Positions 1-9,744 of a stretch of 64,000 bases of DNA are shown here, one piece after another; within the stretch, counting starts at the first letter, position 1, and each line of letters starts with the position of its first letter. The position numbers were made by a program, and so were the translations under genes. The stretch covers positions 1 to 64,000 of the forward strand of contig JAJRTE010000165.1 of the NCBI GenBank assembly GCA_024278455.1, written 5' to 3'. The DNA comes from Myxococcota bacterium. Lineage in GTDB: Bacteria > Myxococcota_A > UBA796 > JAJRTE01. Under the pieces are notes generated by a model. That model searched no databases, was not told the origin of the DNA, and worked only from the letters and a program-made list of their open reading frames with translations.

Positions 1-59
1 GGGGGCATGCGGGTAGGGAATTGTGTGTGTGGCGGTACGGGGCGGGGCCGACGGGGCGT

Positions 60-88
60 GTGGGGGTGGGTTTGAAACCCGCCCCTAC
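60..88. repeat. REP-like imperfect palindrome
   Basis: A 14-base arm, a single central G and the matching arm form an almost perfect hairpin around GGGTTTGAAACCC. The only two mismatches become G-U wobbles in RNA. It lies in the gap before the acylase gene. I recall a near-identical element (GTAGGGGCGGGTTT and its complement) as a common dispersed repeat in environmental genomes, but only one copy is visible here. It could be a REP element or the end of an upstream transcript. Confidence 0.5.
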
Positions 89-199
89 GGCCCCCGTGTT
101 ATTTTATCGGTCGATATCGGGGATCGATGGCCGGGCAATCCGGTTTCTGGGATCGTGTCCCCGTGCGGTCGTGGCACACGTGGAACGGGAGGGAACACC

Positions 200-2887
200 A
201 TGGCAGGGCAACGTGGATCTCGTGGGAAACAGGCCTGGCAACCGATCTTGTGTCTGTTGCCGGCGTTGACAATGGCCCTGCTGGCCGGGGCATGCGAGCC
301 GGACACCGGGGACGTCACGCCGACACGGGCGCCGTCCCTGCCGACACCGACGCCGGGCGGGCCGACCGAAGTCCCGGCCACGGGGACACCCGTTCCCGCA
401 ACTCCGACCCTGCTGGGTTACCCGACACCGACTCCACACCTCGCCGGCCCGACAGGGACGCCAGGCGGATCGAGTCCGGCGGAGACCCCCGGGGTGACAC
501 CGGGCACCACGGCGACACCGCCCACGCCCGTTGTGGAGCCGACACCAGGTGACGAACCCGCGCGATACCGGGCGGTCGTGCGCACCACGGAGAACGGGGT
601 GATCCACGTGGTCGCCGCCGACCTGGGCAGCGTGGCCTTCGGGCAGGCCTACTTCTTTGCCCGGCACTACCTGTGCACCCTCGCAGACCAGGTGGTCCGC
701 GTGCGGAGCGAACGGGCACGATACTTCGGCGAAGGGTCGGACGGGAAGTACCTGGACAGCGATTTCGGCTATCTGGCCCTCAACGTGTATGCCCACGCCG
801 AACAAGCCGTCCCCGAACAGACGCCCGAGGTCCGGGCATTGCTGGAAGGGTTCGCCGCGGGATACAACAGGTATCTCGCCGACACGCCGCCCGGGGACTG
901 GCCGGCCGACTGTGCCGGCGCCGAATGGGTTAGGCCGGTCACGGCGACAGACCTGCTCGCCTACTACATGAGCATGACCTTGCTGGCCTCCGGAGACGCT
1001 TTGATTCCAGGCATCGCTCGAGCCCAGCCGCCGGGCGCCCCCCCGGTGGGCGACCCGCCGTCGATGCGGTCCATGGCCCTGTCGCACATCGGCAGCAACG
1101 GGTGGGCACTGGGACGGGACCGCACCACGACCGGCCGCGGCATGCTGGTGGCGAACCCCCACTTTCCCTGGGAGGGGCAGCTCAAGTTCTTCGAGAACCA
1201 CCTGACCGTTCCAGGGGTGATCGACGTGTACGGCGCATCCTTGATCGGGTCGCCCCTGGTCAACATCGGGTTCAACGCGCGCGTGGCCTGGACACACACC
1301 TTCTCATGGGCATCCCGGGGGACGCTCTACCGGTTGAAGCTCAATCCCGCCGACCCCACGGCCTACCGCTATGGCAACGGGTACCGGAAGATGACCGCGA
1401 CCACGTTCCAGGTGGAAGTGCGTCAGCCCGACGGCAGCCTCGAGACCGTCTCCAGGACCCTGTACCGCACCCACTACGGCCCGATGGTGAGCACCGAGGA
1501 ACTCGGGTGGACGGGCGTCTCCGCGCTGACGTTCCGGGACGCCAACGAGAACAACACCGCCATGATCGCCCAGTTCCTGGCCATGAACACCGCCCAGGAT
1601 CTCGAGGCGTTCGCCAGGTCCCTGGAGACCATCCACGGACTGCCATGGGCCCACACCATGGCCGTCGACGCCGAAGGGAACACCTACTACGTGGACGCGT
1701 CGGCGGTGCCCAACCTGAGCGAAGCGACCCTCGACGCGTGGCAGGCCGCCCTCGAGGACGACCCGTTGACCCAGTTCGCATGGGAACTCGGCATGCCGCT
1801 CCTCGACGGGTCCGATCCGGCCAACGAATGGGTGGACGACCCTCGAGCCGGACGGCCCGGCCTGATCCCGGTGGCCGACGCGCCGCAACTCCGGCGCACC
1901 GACTTCGTGTTCAATTCCAACGATAACCACTGGCTGACCAATCCCGCCGAACCCCTCGAGGGCTTCTCGCCCCTCTACGGCCCCGAGCGGACGCCGCGAT
2001 CGTCACGCACCCGCATGAACCTGACGCTTTTGACGGAAACCGGAGACCACGCCGCGTCCGGCACCGACTTTCGGTTCTCCCTCGAGGAACTCCTGGACAT
2101 GTACTACACCAACCGGGCCATGCTCGCCGACCTCCTCCGGGCCGACGTGGCCGAGCGCTGCCAGGGAACCACGGTCGTGCCCTACGACGGCGAGCGGGTG
2201 AACATAGCCTTCATCTGCGACACCATCTCCGACTGGAATGGACGTGCCGACCTGGACGCTGTCGGAGAGGTTGCCTGGCGGGAGTTCATCGGCACATTCG
2301 AACCTGCCGACCGGGTCGACGCCGGCCCCCTGTTCGCCGTGCCGTTCGACCCGGATGACCCCATCGCGACCCCGAACACGCTGGCCCCTCCGCCCGAAGA
2401 CGGACCCGACCCCGTCCTCCAGGCCCTCGCCGCCGCGGTCTCGAGACTCGAAACCGCAGGACTGGCGCCCGATACCACGCTGCGCTCCTGCCAGTACACG
2501 CTCAAGGGCTCAGAGCGAATCCCCCTTCACGGGGCACAAGATTTCGAAGGAGGATTCCAGGTCGTCTACTACTCGAACAGCATCAACGCCACCCTGCTGC
2601 CGGCCATGTCGCGCGGGGAGGTTATCTATGCCGATACGGACCTCACCGACCAGGGGTACCTCGTCAACTACGGCACCAGCTTCATGCTCGTCCTCTCGTT
2701 CGATGACACCGGGCCTCGAGGCAAGGCCCTGCTCTCCTACTCCCAGTCCAACGACCCGGCCTCTCCCTATTTTGCGGACCAAACCCCCCTGTTCGCCGAG
2801 AAGCAATGGCGAGACGTGCGGTTCACCGAGGAGGAGATCGCCGCCTCCCCGGTCCTGGATGTCGTCGAGTTGACCGGGCCGGAGTAG
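200..2887 (+). CDS. Penicillin acylase family N-terminal-nucleophile hydrolase, lipoprotein
   Basis: This is an amidase of the penicillin G acylase / acyl-homoserine-lactone acylase family, 895 residues and within the family range. The start is ATG 200, not the upstream GTG: it follows GGGAGGG and opens a signal peptide ending in the lipobox LAGAC. After the lipid-anchored Cys comes a Pro/Thr-rich tether of about 80 residues, then the alpha-chain motif (ENGVIHVVAADLGSVAFGQA). The self-cleavage site is HIG/SNGWAL; Ser299 would be the new N-terminal nucleophile of the beta chain. Known members cleave amides such as beta-lactam side chains or acyl-homoserine lactones; the substrate here cannot be read from sequence. 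The lipid anchor plus long tether suggests an envelope-displayed enzyme, whereas classical members are free in the periplasm. It stands alone, convergent with the next gene. Confidence 0.93.
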   Translation: MAGQRGSRGKQAWQPILCLLPALTMALLAGACEPDTGDVTPTRAPSLPTPTPGGPTEVPATGTPVPATPTLLGYPTPTPHLAGPTGTPGGSSPAETPGVTPGTTATPPTPVVEPTPGDEPARYRAVVRTTENGVIHVVAADLGSVAFGQAYFFARHYLCTLADQVVRVRSERARYFGEGSDGKYLDSDFGYLALNVYAHAEQAVPEQTPEVRALLEGFAAGYNRYLADTPPGDWPADCAGAEWVRPVTATDLLAYYMSMTLLASGDALIPGIARAQPPGAPPVGDPPSMRSMALSHIGSNGWALGRDRTTTGRGMLVANPHFPWEGQLKFFENHLTVPGVIDVYGASLIGSPLVNIGFNARVAWTHTFSWASRGTLYRLKLNPADPTAYRYGNGYRKMTATTFQVEVRQPDGSLETVSRTLYRTHYGPMVSTEELGWTGVSALTFRDANENNTAMIAQFLAMNTAQDLEAFARSLETIHGLPWAHTMAVDAEGNTYYVDASAVPNLSEATLDAWQAALEDDPLTQFAWELGMPLLDGSDPANEWVDDPRAGRPGLIPVADAPQLRRTDFVFNSNDNHWLTNPAEPLEGFSPLYGPERTPRSSRTRMNLTLLTETGDHAASGTDFRFSLEELLDMYYTNRAMLADLLRADVAERCQGTTVVPYDGERVNIAFICDTISDWNGRADLDAVGEVAWREFIGTFEPADRVDAGPLFAVPFDPDDPIATPNTLAPPPEDGPDPVLQALAAAVSRLETAGLAPDTTLRSCQYTLKGSERIPLHGAQDFEGGFQVVYYSNSINATLLPAMSRGEVIYADTDLTDQGYLVNYGTSFMLVLSFDDTGPRGKALLSYSQSNDPASPYFADQTPLFAEKQWRDVRFTEEEIAASPVLDVVELTGPE

Positions 2888-3078
2888 CACCTGGTTCGGC
2901 GTCGAAGGTCGGTACGTGACGGTGGGGGAGCAGTGGGCGTCCGGCGCGTTCGGCTCATACCGGTCGAACCATGCCGGCGTTCTGTCCAGACGGTTTCGAT
3001 GAGTCCGCGGCCTGGCGAATCGCGTCGACCAATCGGCGGACTGATGTCAGTTTCGTGCGACACACGTGGCGCGCCGTC

Positions 3079-4584
3079 TCAGCGGCCCGGTTGCGCCCAC
3101 GCGGGCAGGGCGCCCAGATCGATCCCCCACACCAGGGGCAGCCAGAGGAGGGCGAAAGCAAGGATGAGGAGCGTGCCAACGAGGTTCATCCACACGCCCG
3201 CTCGAGCCATCTTGGCGATGCTGAGCTGTCCGCTCCCGAAGACGACTGCGTTGGGGGGCGTGGCGACCGGGAGCATGAAGGCGTAGGAGGCGGCCACGCA
3301 GGCGCCCACCATGAGGCCGAAGGGGTGGACCGCCATGGCCACCGCGGTACTCCCCATGATTGGCACCAGGAGAGACGCGGTGGCGGTGTTGGAGGTGAGT
3401 TCGGTGAGGAAGATGGTGAACAAGACGACGGCAGCCATCACCAGCCCGATCTGGTGAAGACCCATCGACGCCAGGTGGGCCCCGAGCCAAGCCGCCAGGC
3501 CCACCTTGTCAATCCCGGACGCCAGGGCGAGGCCTCCCCCGAACAGCACGACGACTCCCCAAGGGATCGTCACCGCGGTCTCCCAGTCCAACAGGAACGT
3601 GCCCCGTTTCGTGCCGGACGGGACGAGAAACAGGGCGACGCCGCCGGCGATGGCGATGGTCGCGTCGGCAACCATGCTCGTGTGCACGAATCCGCGCACG
3701 ATCCAGCCGGCGGCCACTGCGAGAAAGACCACCAGCACGCGCTTTTCGGCGGTTCTGATGGGGCCGAGCCGTTTCAACTCCGCCTCCACCAGGGCTTTCC
3801 CGCCTGGAATGGCCTCGATTTCCGGGGGATGGAGCACTCGAGTCAGCATGAACCAGGTGATGGCGAGAAAGGTCGCCGACAGGGGAAGCCCGAACAGCAT
3901 CCACCGTGCGAAGCCGATCGAGCGGCCGAACTGCTGCTCCACCACCCCGGCCATCACCGCGTTGGGCGGCGTCCCGATGAGCGTTCCCACCCCGCCGATG
4001 GACGCTCCGTAGGCGACGCCGAGCATCAGGGCCACCGCGAAGTTGGACCCGGACGCTCCGGTGTCCAGCCGGGCTCCATCGCCTCGAGACTGCGCGTCCG
4101 CGACCTGGGAGATGACGGCGAGGCCCACCGGGAGCATCATCATCGCGGTGGCCGTGTTGCTCACCCACATGGACAGGAATGCCGTTGCGGTCATGAACCC
4201 CAGGATGATTCGACGCGGGCTGGTCCCCATAATGGCGATGATGTGCAGCGCGATTCGCCGGTGCAGCCCCCACCGTTCGATCGTCTTCGCCAGGAAGAAC
4301 CCGCCGATGAACAGGTAGATCAGGTGGTGGCCGTAAGGCCTCGTCGCGTCGGCTGATTTCATGATGCCGAGCGCCGGGAACAGCACGATGGGGAGCAGAG
4401 ACGTGGCCGGAATCGGGATCGCCTCCGTCACCCACCAGGTGGCCATCAGCGCGACGACGGCGGCCATGCGAACCCCGTCGACGGTCAGCCGCCCGGGCAG
4501 CGGGGCAAACGACGATACCACCAAAAGCACCCCGAATGCCACGGGACCGGCGACCAGCCCGACCCTTCGCGTCCTGTTCACCAT
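3079..4584 (-). CDS. DASS (SLC13) family sodium:dicarboxylate/sulfate symporter
   Basis: A 501-residue inner-membrane transporter of the divalent anion:sodium symporter family, the usual length. Both diagnostic SNT motifs are present, one in each inverted half: WVSNTATAMMMLP and TSNTATASLLVP. These line the sodium and carboxylate sites in characterised members. There are about eleven hydrophobic segments. The start is ATG with AGGAG four bases upstream. Substrates in the family include succinate, malate, fumarate, citrate and sulfate; the sequence does not decide which. No transport or catabolic partner lies beside it, and it is convergent with the acylase gene. Confidence 0.92.
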   Translation of the reverse strand: MVNRTRRVGLVAGPVAFGVLLVVSSFAPLPGRLTVDGVRMAAVVALMATWWVTEAIPIPATSLLPIVLFPALGIMKSADATRPYGHHLIYLFIGGFFLAKTIERWGLHRRIALHIIAIMGTSPRRIILGFMTATAFLSMWVSNTATAMMMLPVGLAVISQVADAQSRGDGARLDTGASGSNFAVALMLGVAYGASIGGVGTLIGTPPNAVMAGVVEQQFGRSIGFARWMLFGLPLSATFLAITWFMLTRVLHPPEIEAIPGGKALVEAELKRLGPIRTAEKRVLVVFLAVAAGWIVRGFVHTSMVADATIAIAGGVALFLVPSGTKRGTFLLDWETAVTIPWGVVVLFGGGLALASGIDKVGLAAWLGAHLASMGLHQIGLVMAAVVLFTIFLTELTSNTATASLLVPIMGSTAVAMAVHPFGLMVGACVAASYAFMLPVATPPNAVVFGSGQLSIAKMARAGVWMNLVGTLLILAFALLWLPLVWGIDLGALPAWAQPGR

Positions 4585-4930
4585 GCCACTCCTTCCGATG
4601 GGACTTCGATGCTACCGCGCCGTTCGACCAGAACCCCCGCGCGCCGGTCATCGCCGGACGGGAAGCGGCGAGAGATGGCGACAGCTCGATAGTCGCAGCA
4701 AGCGCGAGGGAGTGCAAGGCGATTGCTGCCGCCGTGCTTCGAGCCGTCCTCCGGGAGTGTTGCGTGGGCGCCGTACCGGTCGTGAAATGCTGTTGGTGAG
4801 ATAGTGCTCCGGCGTGAGGCACAAGCTGTCATCAAATGCAACTATTGACATTTCATCTGATTGAGTGGTAGGTAAGTTCAGGCGGTCGCATGTCGCGGCC
4901 GCGCATTCGCCGTCGACAAGAGAGGTTTTC
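4585..4930. other. Intergenic gap between divergent genes, with candidate promoter
   Basis: No convincing gene is present. A possible sigma-70 promoter for the downstream plus-strand gene is TTGACA (4845-4850), an 18-base spacer and TAGGTA (4869-4874). The -35 is perfect but the -10 is poor (3 of 6). The minus-strand transporter must also start here, but I see no clear promoter for it. Confidence 0.35.
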
Positions 4931-5785
4931 ATGAAACACATCAGTTTGTTGTTGCTGCCGACACTTATTGGCGCCGCGACGATGGGCATCGCCGAATGCG
5001 AAACCGGGTCCGAGCACGAGGGAATGGTTCGGGTGGAAGCCGGGACGTTCCTGATGGGGATTTGCAACGAGAAGACAAATCCGCCGTGCCGTCCCGGAGA
5101 CCCGGGGTACAATTCCTACGACTACCCCGATGTCGCCTACGAGGACGAGGTGCCTTTGCACGAGGTATACCTGGACGCCTACGACATCGACGCCTACGAA
5201 GTGACGGTGGCCGCGTACCGGGCCTGCGTCGAAGCCGGTGCGTGCGAGGCGCCGGGGGATTGGGAGGGGTGCAACTGGGGCCGCTCCGGGTACGAAAACC
5301 ACCCGGTCAACTGTGTCGGTTGGGCCGATGCCGACACCTATTGCCGGTATGCCGGCAAGCGGCTTCCCACCGAGGCCGAATGGGAGAAGGCGTCTCGAGG
5401 CACGCAGGGGCAGAAGTATCCCTGGGGGAACGCCCCGGCGACTTGCGAACTCGCCAACTTCATCGACAGCTACGATTCGGGGACCTACTGCGTGGGGGAG
5501 ACCACCCCGGTGGGGGCTTATCCGGCTGGCGTATCTCCTTATGGGGCCTACGACATGGCGGGCAACGTGTGGGAGTGGGTCGCGGACAAGTACGGGTTCA
5601 ACTACTACCAGGTGTCCCCGGAGGCCAATCCGCAGGGCCCGGCGAACGGTCTCTATCGGGTCATTCGGGGAGGCTCCTGGGACGACTACCCGTCCTACGT
5701 CCGCTCCGCCAACCGCGACAGTTTCGAGCCGGACAGCCGCCCGAAGGGATTCGGATTCCGCTGCGCCGTGACCGTGGCCGACTAG
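4931..5785 (+). CDS. FGE/SUMF1-fold secreted protein lacking the catalytic cysteines
   Basis: A 284-residue exported protein with a full formylglycine-generating-enzyme (SUMF1) fold: MVRVEAGTFLMG, EVTVAAYRACVEAG, GKRLPTEAEWEKASRG, GAYDMAGNVWEWVADKYG and RGGSWDDYPSYVRSANR. In true FGEs two copper-binding cysteines lie just after RGGSW; here that stretch has none. It is therefore unlikely to convert sulfatase Cys to formylglycine, and no sulfatase is nearby. Start ATG 4931 is chosen over the longer frame because it opens a signal peptide and follows AGAGAGG. The cysteine after IAE is not a proper lipobox (Glu at -1). Other Cys residues are present and may form disulfides. Members of this kind often act as binding or accessory proteins; the role here is unknown. 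Confidence 0.85.
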   Translation: MKHISLLLLPTLIGAATMGIAECETGSEHEGMVRVEAGTFLMGICNEKTNPPCRPGDPGYNSYDYPDVAYEDEVPLHEVYLDAYDIDAYEVTVAAYRACVEAGACEAPGDWEGCNWGRSGYENHPVNCVGWADADTYCRYAGKRLPTEAEWEKASRGTQGQKYPWGNAPATCELANFIDSYDSGTYCVGETTPVGAYPAGVSPYGAYDMAGNVWEWVADKYGFNYYQVSPEANPQGPANGLYRVIRGGSWDDYPSYVRSANRDSFEPDSRPKGFGFRCAVTVAD

Positions 5786-6052
5786 GTATCCGGATCGCGG
5801 TCCTCTCCGCGGCCGGTGCCGGTCCCGTGCGATCCGGCGGTTCCGCTCTCCGGATTCTCACTCACATTCCCCGCGGCATCCTTTCCTCCATTTGTCGTCG
5901 GTCGGCTTGGCAAGGGGCTGGACGGCGGTGGTATTCTTGTGGCAGGAAGAGGAGCATGGAGCGTCGCGGCGTTCCAGCACGACGTGACGTTTCCTCATTG
6001 GATGAGTCGAGATGGTTGACCACAGATCGATGGACAGTCGCAGGGTGTCGGC

Positions 6053-6745
6053 ATGCCCTGGGGGGTTGAACCAATCGTCTGGACGGCCATGGCTTTGAAA
6101 ATTCAACGATTTCGCCGGCGGAAGCACGCGCGGGACCTGTCCTTCGACGAACTTCGCCGGAGGTGCATGGACGGGTCCGGGCAGGCCTGCAAGGTCTTCG
6201 TGGCGCGCTTCACGCCCCTGGTGTGGCGCACGGTCGTCATGCAGATGCCTGGTGCGTCGCTGCAGGACCAGGAAGAAGCGGTGGCGAACACCTTCTCGAG
6301 GCTGCTTGCAAACCGCGCGGAACTTCTCGGGAAGTACAACCGGGCGCTGGGGTTGTCGCCCGAATCCTACATTCGCAGGCAAGCCGTGTACCAGGCCAGG
6401 AACCGGCGGCGGAGCCTTAACACGGTCGCCAGGCGTGTCGAGGAACCATTCGAGATCCTGGAGGATGGTTCGCCGGGACAGGACACTTGCCCGGACCCGC
6501 GACTAGACCCCGAAGGGCTGCTGATCGAGCGCCAGGAGCTGGACCGGTTGATCCGCGCCCTCGAGGCCAGGCTTCCGCCGGAAGTGATCGTGACCTTTCA
6601 CTATCTCTACGAGAACGGCATGACCCCGGTGGAGGTCGCGAAGATCCTCGGCTGCTCTCCGGACATGATCTATGTCCGCAGGAAGCGCATCGTGGCCGCG
6701 ATGAAGGAGATCATGGCGGAGCGCAACAAGAGGGGAGGGCCATGA
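6053..6745 (+). CDS. ECF-like RNA polymerase sigma factor
   Basis: A 230-residue protein with the two-domain layout of extracytoplasmic-function sigma factors. The region-2-like part is about residues 30-125 (VARFTPLVWRT through SYIRRQAVYQARNRRR). The region-4 helix-turn-helix is at about 170-225 (LPPEVIVTFHYLYENGMTPVEVAKILGCSPDMIYVRRKR). ATG 6053 has AGGGTG at a good distance; ATG 6089, twelve codons in, is an alternative. Its last four bases overlap the start of the CHAT gene (ATGA), so the two are translationally coupled. A zinc-finger anti-sigma gene lies downstream, which makes a sigma/anti-sigma pair with the CHAT protein between them. Its promoter target is unknown; I see no clear ECF-type promoter in the upstream gap. 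Confidence 0.8.
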   Translation: MPWGVEPIVWTAMALKIQRFRRRKHARDLSFDELRRRCMDGSGQACKVFVARFTPLVWRTVVMQMPGASLQDQEEAVANTFSRLLANRAELLGKYNRALGLSPESYIRRQAVYQARNRRRSLNTVARRVEEPFEILEDGSPGQDTCPDPRLDPEGLLIERQELDRLIRALEARLPPEVIVTFHYLYENGMTPVEVAKILGCSPDMIYVRRKRIVAAMKEIMAERNKRGGP

Positions 6746-9744
6746 ATCCGACCGAGCGTGTCGCCCGGGGCGTCGTGGCCGGCGTCGCGGCCTTTTTCGC
6801 AGGCTGCCTCGCGGTGGCAATCCAGGCCTGTCGTCACGACGATACGGGACCCAGGCAGGTCAGCGTGCACTTCATCGGTCCGGTCAAGCTCTACGAGCCC
6901 CGGGAGGGGAGGAGCACGGAACCCGAATGGGCCGAGGTGTCTTCTACCGGACGCTCACCGCTACCCCGCTATCTCACCGGGCAGAAGCTCGGCCTTCTCT
7001 TCGACCCTCTTCCGAAGCAGGGGCGCCAATGCGACCCGTTCGCCGCCGGCACGCTCGAGCTTGCCCTCGAGTCGCCCGGGGGAAACACGGACGTGTCGGT
7101 CACCATACCACTGGAACCTCCCTATCTCGAGCAGGCCGGGTCGAGCTACCGTCTCTTCCCGGTGCCGCAGGCCATTCCGGCGCGACCCGAGGATGCGTTC
7201 GTCTCCATGCGTCTGCCCGAGGAGCCCGGTCTGTGGCACCTGTGTCTTGTGTGGCGTTGTGGACGAACGGAGCGCGGCGCCCGGCGGGATCGCTTTCCGT
7301 TCGTGGTCGGCCGGAGGGCTGATGAGAGTGCCTGCGATCCCTCCATCTGGATGCGCCTGGACACGGTCGATGATCGTCCTCCTCGAGACCAGCTCGAGGT
7401 GTTTCGGGCCATCCTGGACGAGCCGCTGTGCCTCGTCGATCGGCTGTGGGTCACCAAGTACTATGTCCAGACCTTGAGATCGGCAGGCGACTATCCGCAT
7501 GCCGAGTCGATGGCACTGACCTGGGCGAACCTGGCCCAGAGAGCGGGATTCCCTTCCGAGGCGGTCCTTGCCTTGAACGCAGCCCATGAGGCGGCTCGCG
7601 ACCGGGGGAATCTCCTCCAGGCGCTTTCCTACCTCGATCGTTCCCTGGCGCTGGCCAGGTCGTTGGACTACCAGGTCCGCTATCCCGAAGAGTATTTCAG
7701 CCGCGCGTGGACGCTGAACAAGCTGGGCAGACTGCTGCCGGCTCTCGAGATGGCGGTTGAGGCGGAAGACCAGGCCCGGCGCGTGGGGAAGCGGTACTTT
7801 CGGCTCGAGGCCGTACGTCTGAAGCTGTCGTTGTTGCAAGCCCTCGGTCACCACAGGCTGGTCCAACGTTACCTGGAAGAAGTCCTTGCCGAACTTCGGG
7901 AGGACGAGTCGGCCACGCTGTACAACAACATGGGGTGGCTGATTCTCAGGGGCGTGGAAGCCGGCGTGCCGCTCGACAATGACAGGCGGGAAGCGCTGGA
8001 CCTGGCCCAGGCCCTCTTCGAGAAATCGTTGCGAGGAGGGAAGCAATCGGATCCCTACCGTGCGGGGACTGTCGCCAACCTGGCCTACGTGGCCTTGCTC
8101 GAGGGAGACCTCGAGGCGGCGCGTCGTTTGCTGTCACGTGCCGAGCAGTTGCCGGCCCCATCGGACCCCGAACTCCATCTCTTCCTGGCCCGGGTGAACG
8201 CGGAGCTGGCTCTGGCCGGCGGAGATTCCCTCGATGCGTTGCAGCGTTTCGGTGCTCTCGAGCGGGAGGCCGAGGAGCACGGCCTGGTGAAGTATGCCGC
8301 GGAAGCGGCCCATGGGCAGGGCGAGGCGCTGCGCGCCAGAGGAGCGCTCGAGGACGCGATTCAAGCGTTCGACCGCGCACTTCGATGGGTCGAGGCCAAC
8401 GACGCCATTCCGTCCCCGCTCCACGAAGCGACGCTCCTGGCCGACAGGGCCGCCTGGGAGGCTCGAGCCATCCTGACACGCCTGGACCTGCACCGTGACT
8501 TGGAGGCGCTCGACCAGGTGGAGCGCTGCGCCTGGGCACGATGGCGTTCCCAGGGGAGAGCCGCGCGACGCGACCGTCTCACCGCTCGGGAAACAGCCGA
8601 ACTACGAAAACTGGAAGACACGCGCCAGGCCCTGGACCAGGAGATTGTTGCTCTCCGCAGGGTTCCGTCGCCCGGCTCCTCCCGAGTGCTGCGCGCCAAG
8701 GAGGAGAGACGGGAGGCGACCTGGGCGAGGATCGAAACGATCCTGGGAGACGCGCAGCGGGATGTTCCGCCCTTCCTCGAGATTTCCCGGTTGCGTGAAG
8801 TCCTGCCGGACAACGGAGTCCTGGTGCGTCCGGCCATCTTCCCCGGCGAACTCGTCGTCTGGACGGTGTCCCGGGAGGCCGTTTCCGTGCGTCGCGTGCC
8901 CATCGCCCGGGCCGCGCTGGAGACCTTGGCGTTCGAGTGGATCGAGGCTTGCCGGCGAGACGCCGAATCCTCCGCCGGTGCGAGGTTGAGCCGGATGCTG
9001 CTCGAGGACCTTGCCGACGCGTCGGCAGTCGTCGTGGTGGCGGACGGCGTGCTCCGGGCCATACCCTGGAGCGCGTTGCCGGTGGGCGATCGTCCTCTCG
9101 TCCAACAGCACGACCTGCTGGTCGTCCCGAGTCTTTTCTGGACCCCGCCTTCCCCGGGGAAGCTCGAGGGGACGTCGCTGATTGTGGTCGATCCGAATCA
9201 CGACCTGGCCGGCGCCGCTGGAGAAGGAGGCCGGTTGCAGGCCATTCTCCCGTCCCCACACCTGCTGGCCCGGTCGGGCGCGACGAAAGAGGCCGTCCTG
9301 ACCGCCATGACAGACGCTTCCCTGTTCCATTTCGCCGGGCACGCGGTCATCGACGAGGAGCGCCCTTTCCTCTCCTTTCTCGGGCTTGCTCGAGGAGAGC
9401 GGTTGACCAAGATGGACATCCGCGGGCTCCGGCTCCCCGGTCCCCTCGTCTTTCTCAACGCCTGCGGCGCAGGACAGGTCTCACGGGAAGGTGGGGGCGC
9501 GTTGGGCATCGCGGATGGTTTCGTGGCATCCGGCGCTCGAGCCGTGGTTGCCACGCTATGGGATGTGTCTGACTTGGAGAGTGCAAAGGTCTCCCCGCTG
9601 TTCTATCGACACCTCGAGGCTGACGACGCACCTCCGTTCGTGGCGTTGGGCAGGGTGCAACGCGACCTGATAGCAGGACGGGGCGGGGAAAGTTGCGCCA
9701 GGCGCTCGGTATGGGCGGGCTACCTGGCGCTCGGTGCCCCGTGA
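6742..9744 (+). CDS. TPR-CHAT caspase-like protease, predicted membrane-anchored or exported
   Basis: A 1000-residue protein. Residues 1-30 form a hydrophobic export/anchor segment ending in IQAC, a plausible lipobox. A beta-rich region follows to about 190, then TPR-like helical repeats at about 230-640, a charged coiled-coil stretch near 620-670, and a C-terminal CHAT domain at about 720-1000. The caspase-like dyad is visible: His867 in HFAGHAVID and Cys908 in FLNACGAGQ, followed by the usual ALGIADGFVASGARAVVATLW. CHAT domains are clan-CD peptidases related to caspases and separase. ATG 6742 follows AGGGGAGGG and overlaps the sigma stop by four bases, which rules out the longer frame in the track. 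TPR-CHAT Csx29 in type III-E CRISPR cuts a protein that restrains a sigma factor; a similar job here is inference. No CRISPR genes are present. Confidence 0.9.
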   Translation: MNPTERVARGVVAGVAAFFAGCLAVAIQACRHDDTGPRQVSVHFIGPVKLYEPREGRSTEPEWAEVSSTGRSPLPRYLTGQKLGLLFDPLPKQGRQCDPFAAGTLELALESPGGNTDVSVTIPLEPPYLEQAGSSYRLFPVPQAIPARPEDAFVSMRLPEEPGLWHLCLVWRCGRTERGARRDRFPFVVGRRADESACDPSIWMRLDTVDDRPPRDQLEVFRAILDEPLCLVDRLWVTKYYVQTLRSAGDYPHAESMALTWANLAQRAGFPSEAVLALNAAHEAARDRGNLLQALSYLDRSLALARSLDYQVRYPEEYFSRAWTLNKLGRLLPALEMAVEAEDQARRVGKRYFRLEAVRLKLSLLQALGHHRLVQRYLEEVLAELREDESATLYNNMGWLILRGVEAGVPLDNDRREALDLAQALFEKSLRGGKQSDPYRAGTVANLAYVALLEGDLEAARRLLSRAEQLPAPSDPELHLFLARVNAELALAGGDSLDALQRFGALEREAEEHGLVKYAAEAAHGQGEALRARGALEDAIQAFDRALRWVEANDAIPSPLHEATLLADRAAWEARAILTRLDLHRDLEALDQVERCAWARWRSQGRAARRDRLTARETAELRKLEDTRQALDQEIVALRRVPSPGSSRVLRAKEERREATWARIETILGDAQRDVPPFLEISRLREVLPDNGVLVRPAIFPGELVVWTVSREAVSVRRVPIARAALETLAFEWIEACRRDAESSAGARLSRMLLEDLADASAVVVVADGVLRAIPWSALPVGDRPLVQQHDLLVVPSLFWTPPSPGKLEGTSLIVVDPNHDLAGAAGEGGRLQAILPSPHLLARSGATKEAVLTAMTDASLFHFAGHAVIDEERPFLSFLGLARGERLTKMDIRGLRLPGPLVFLNACGAGQVSREGGGALGIADGFVASGARAVVATLWDVSDLESAKVSPLFYRHLEADDAPPFVALGRVQRDLIAGRGGESCARRSVWAGYLALGAP

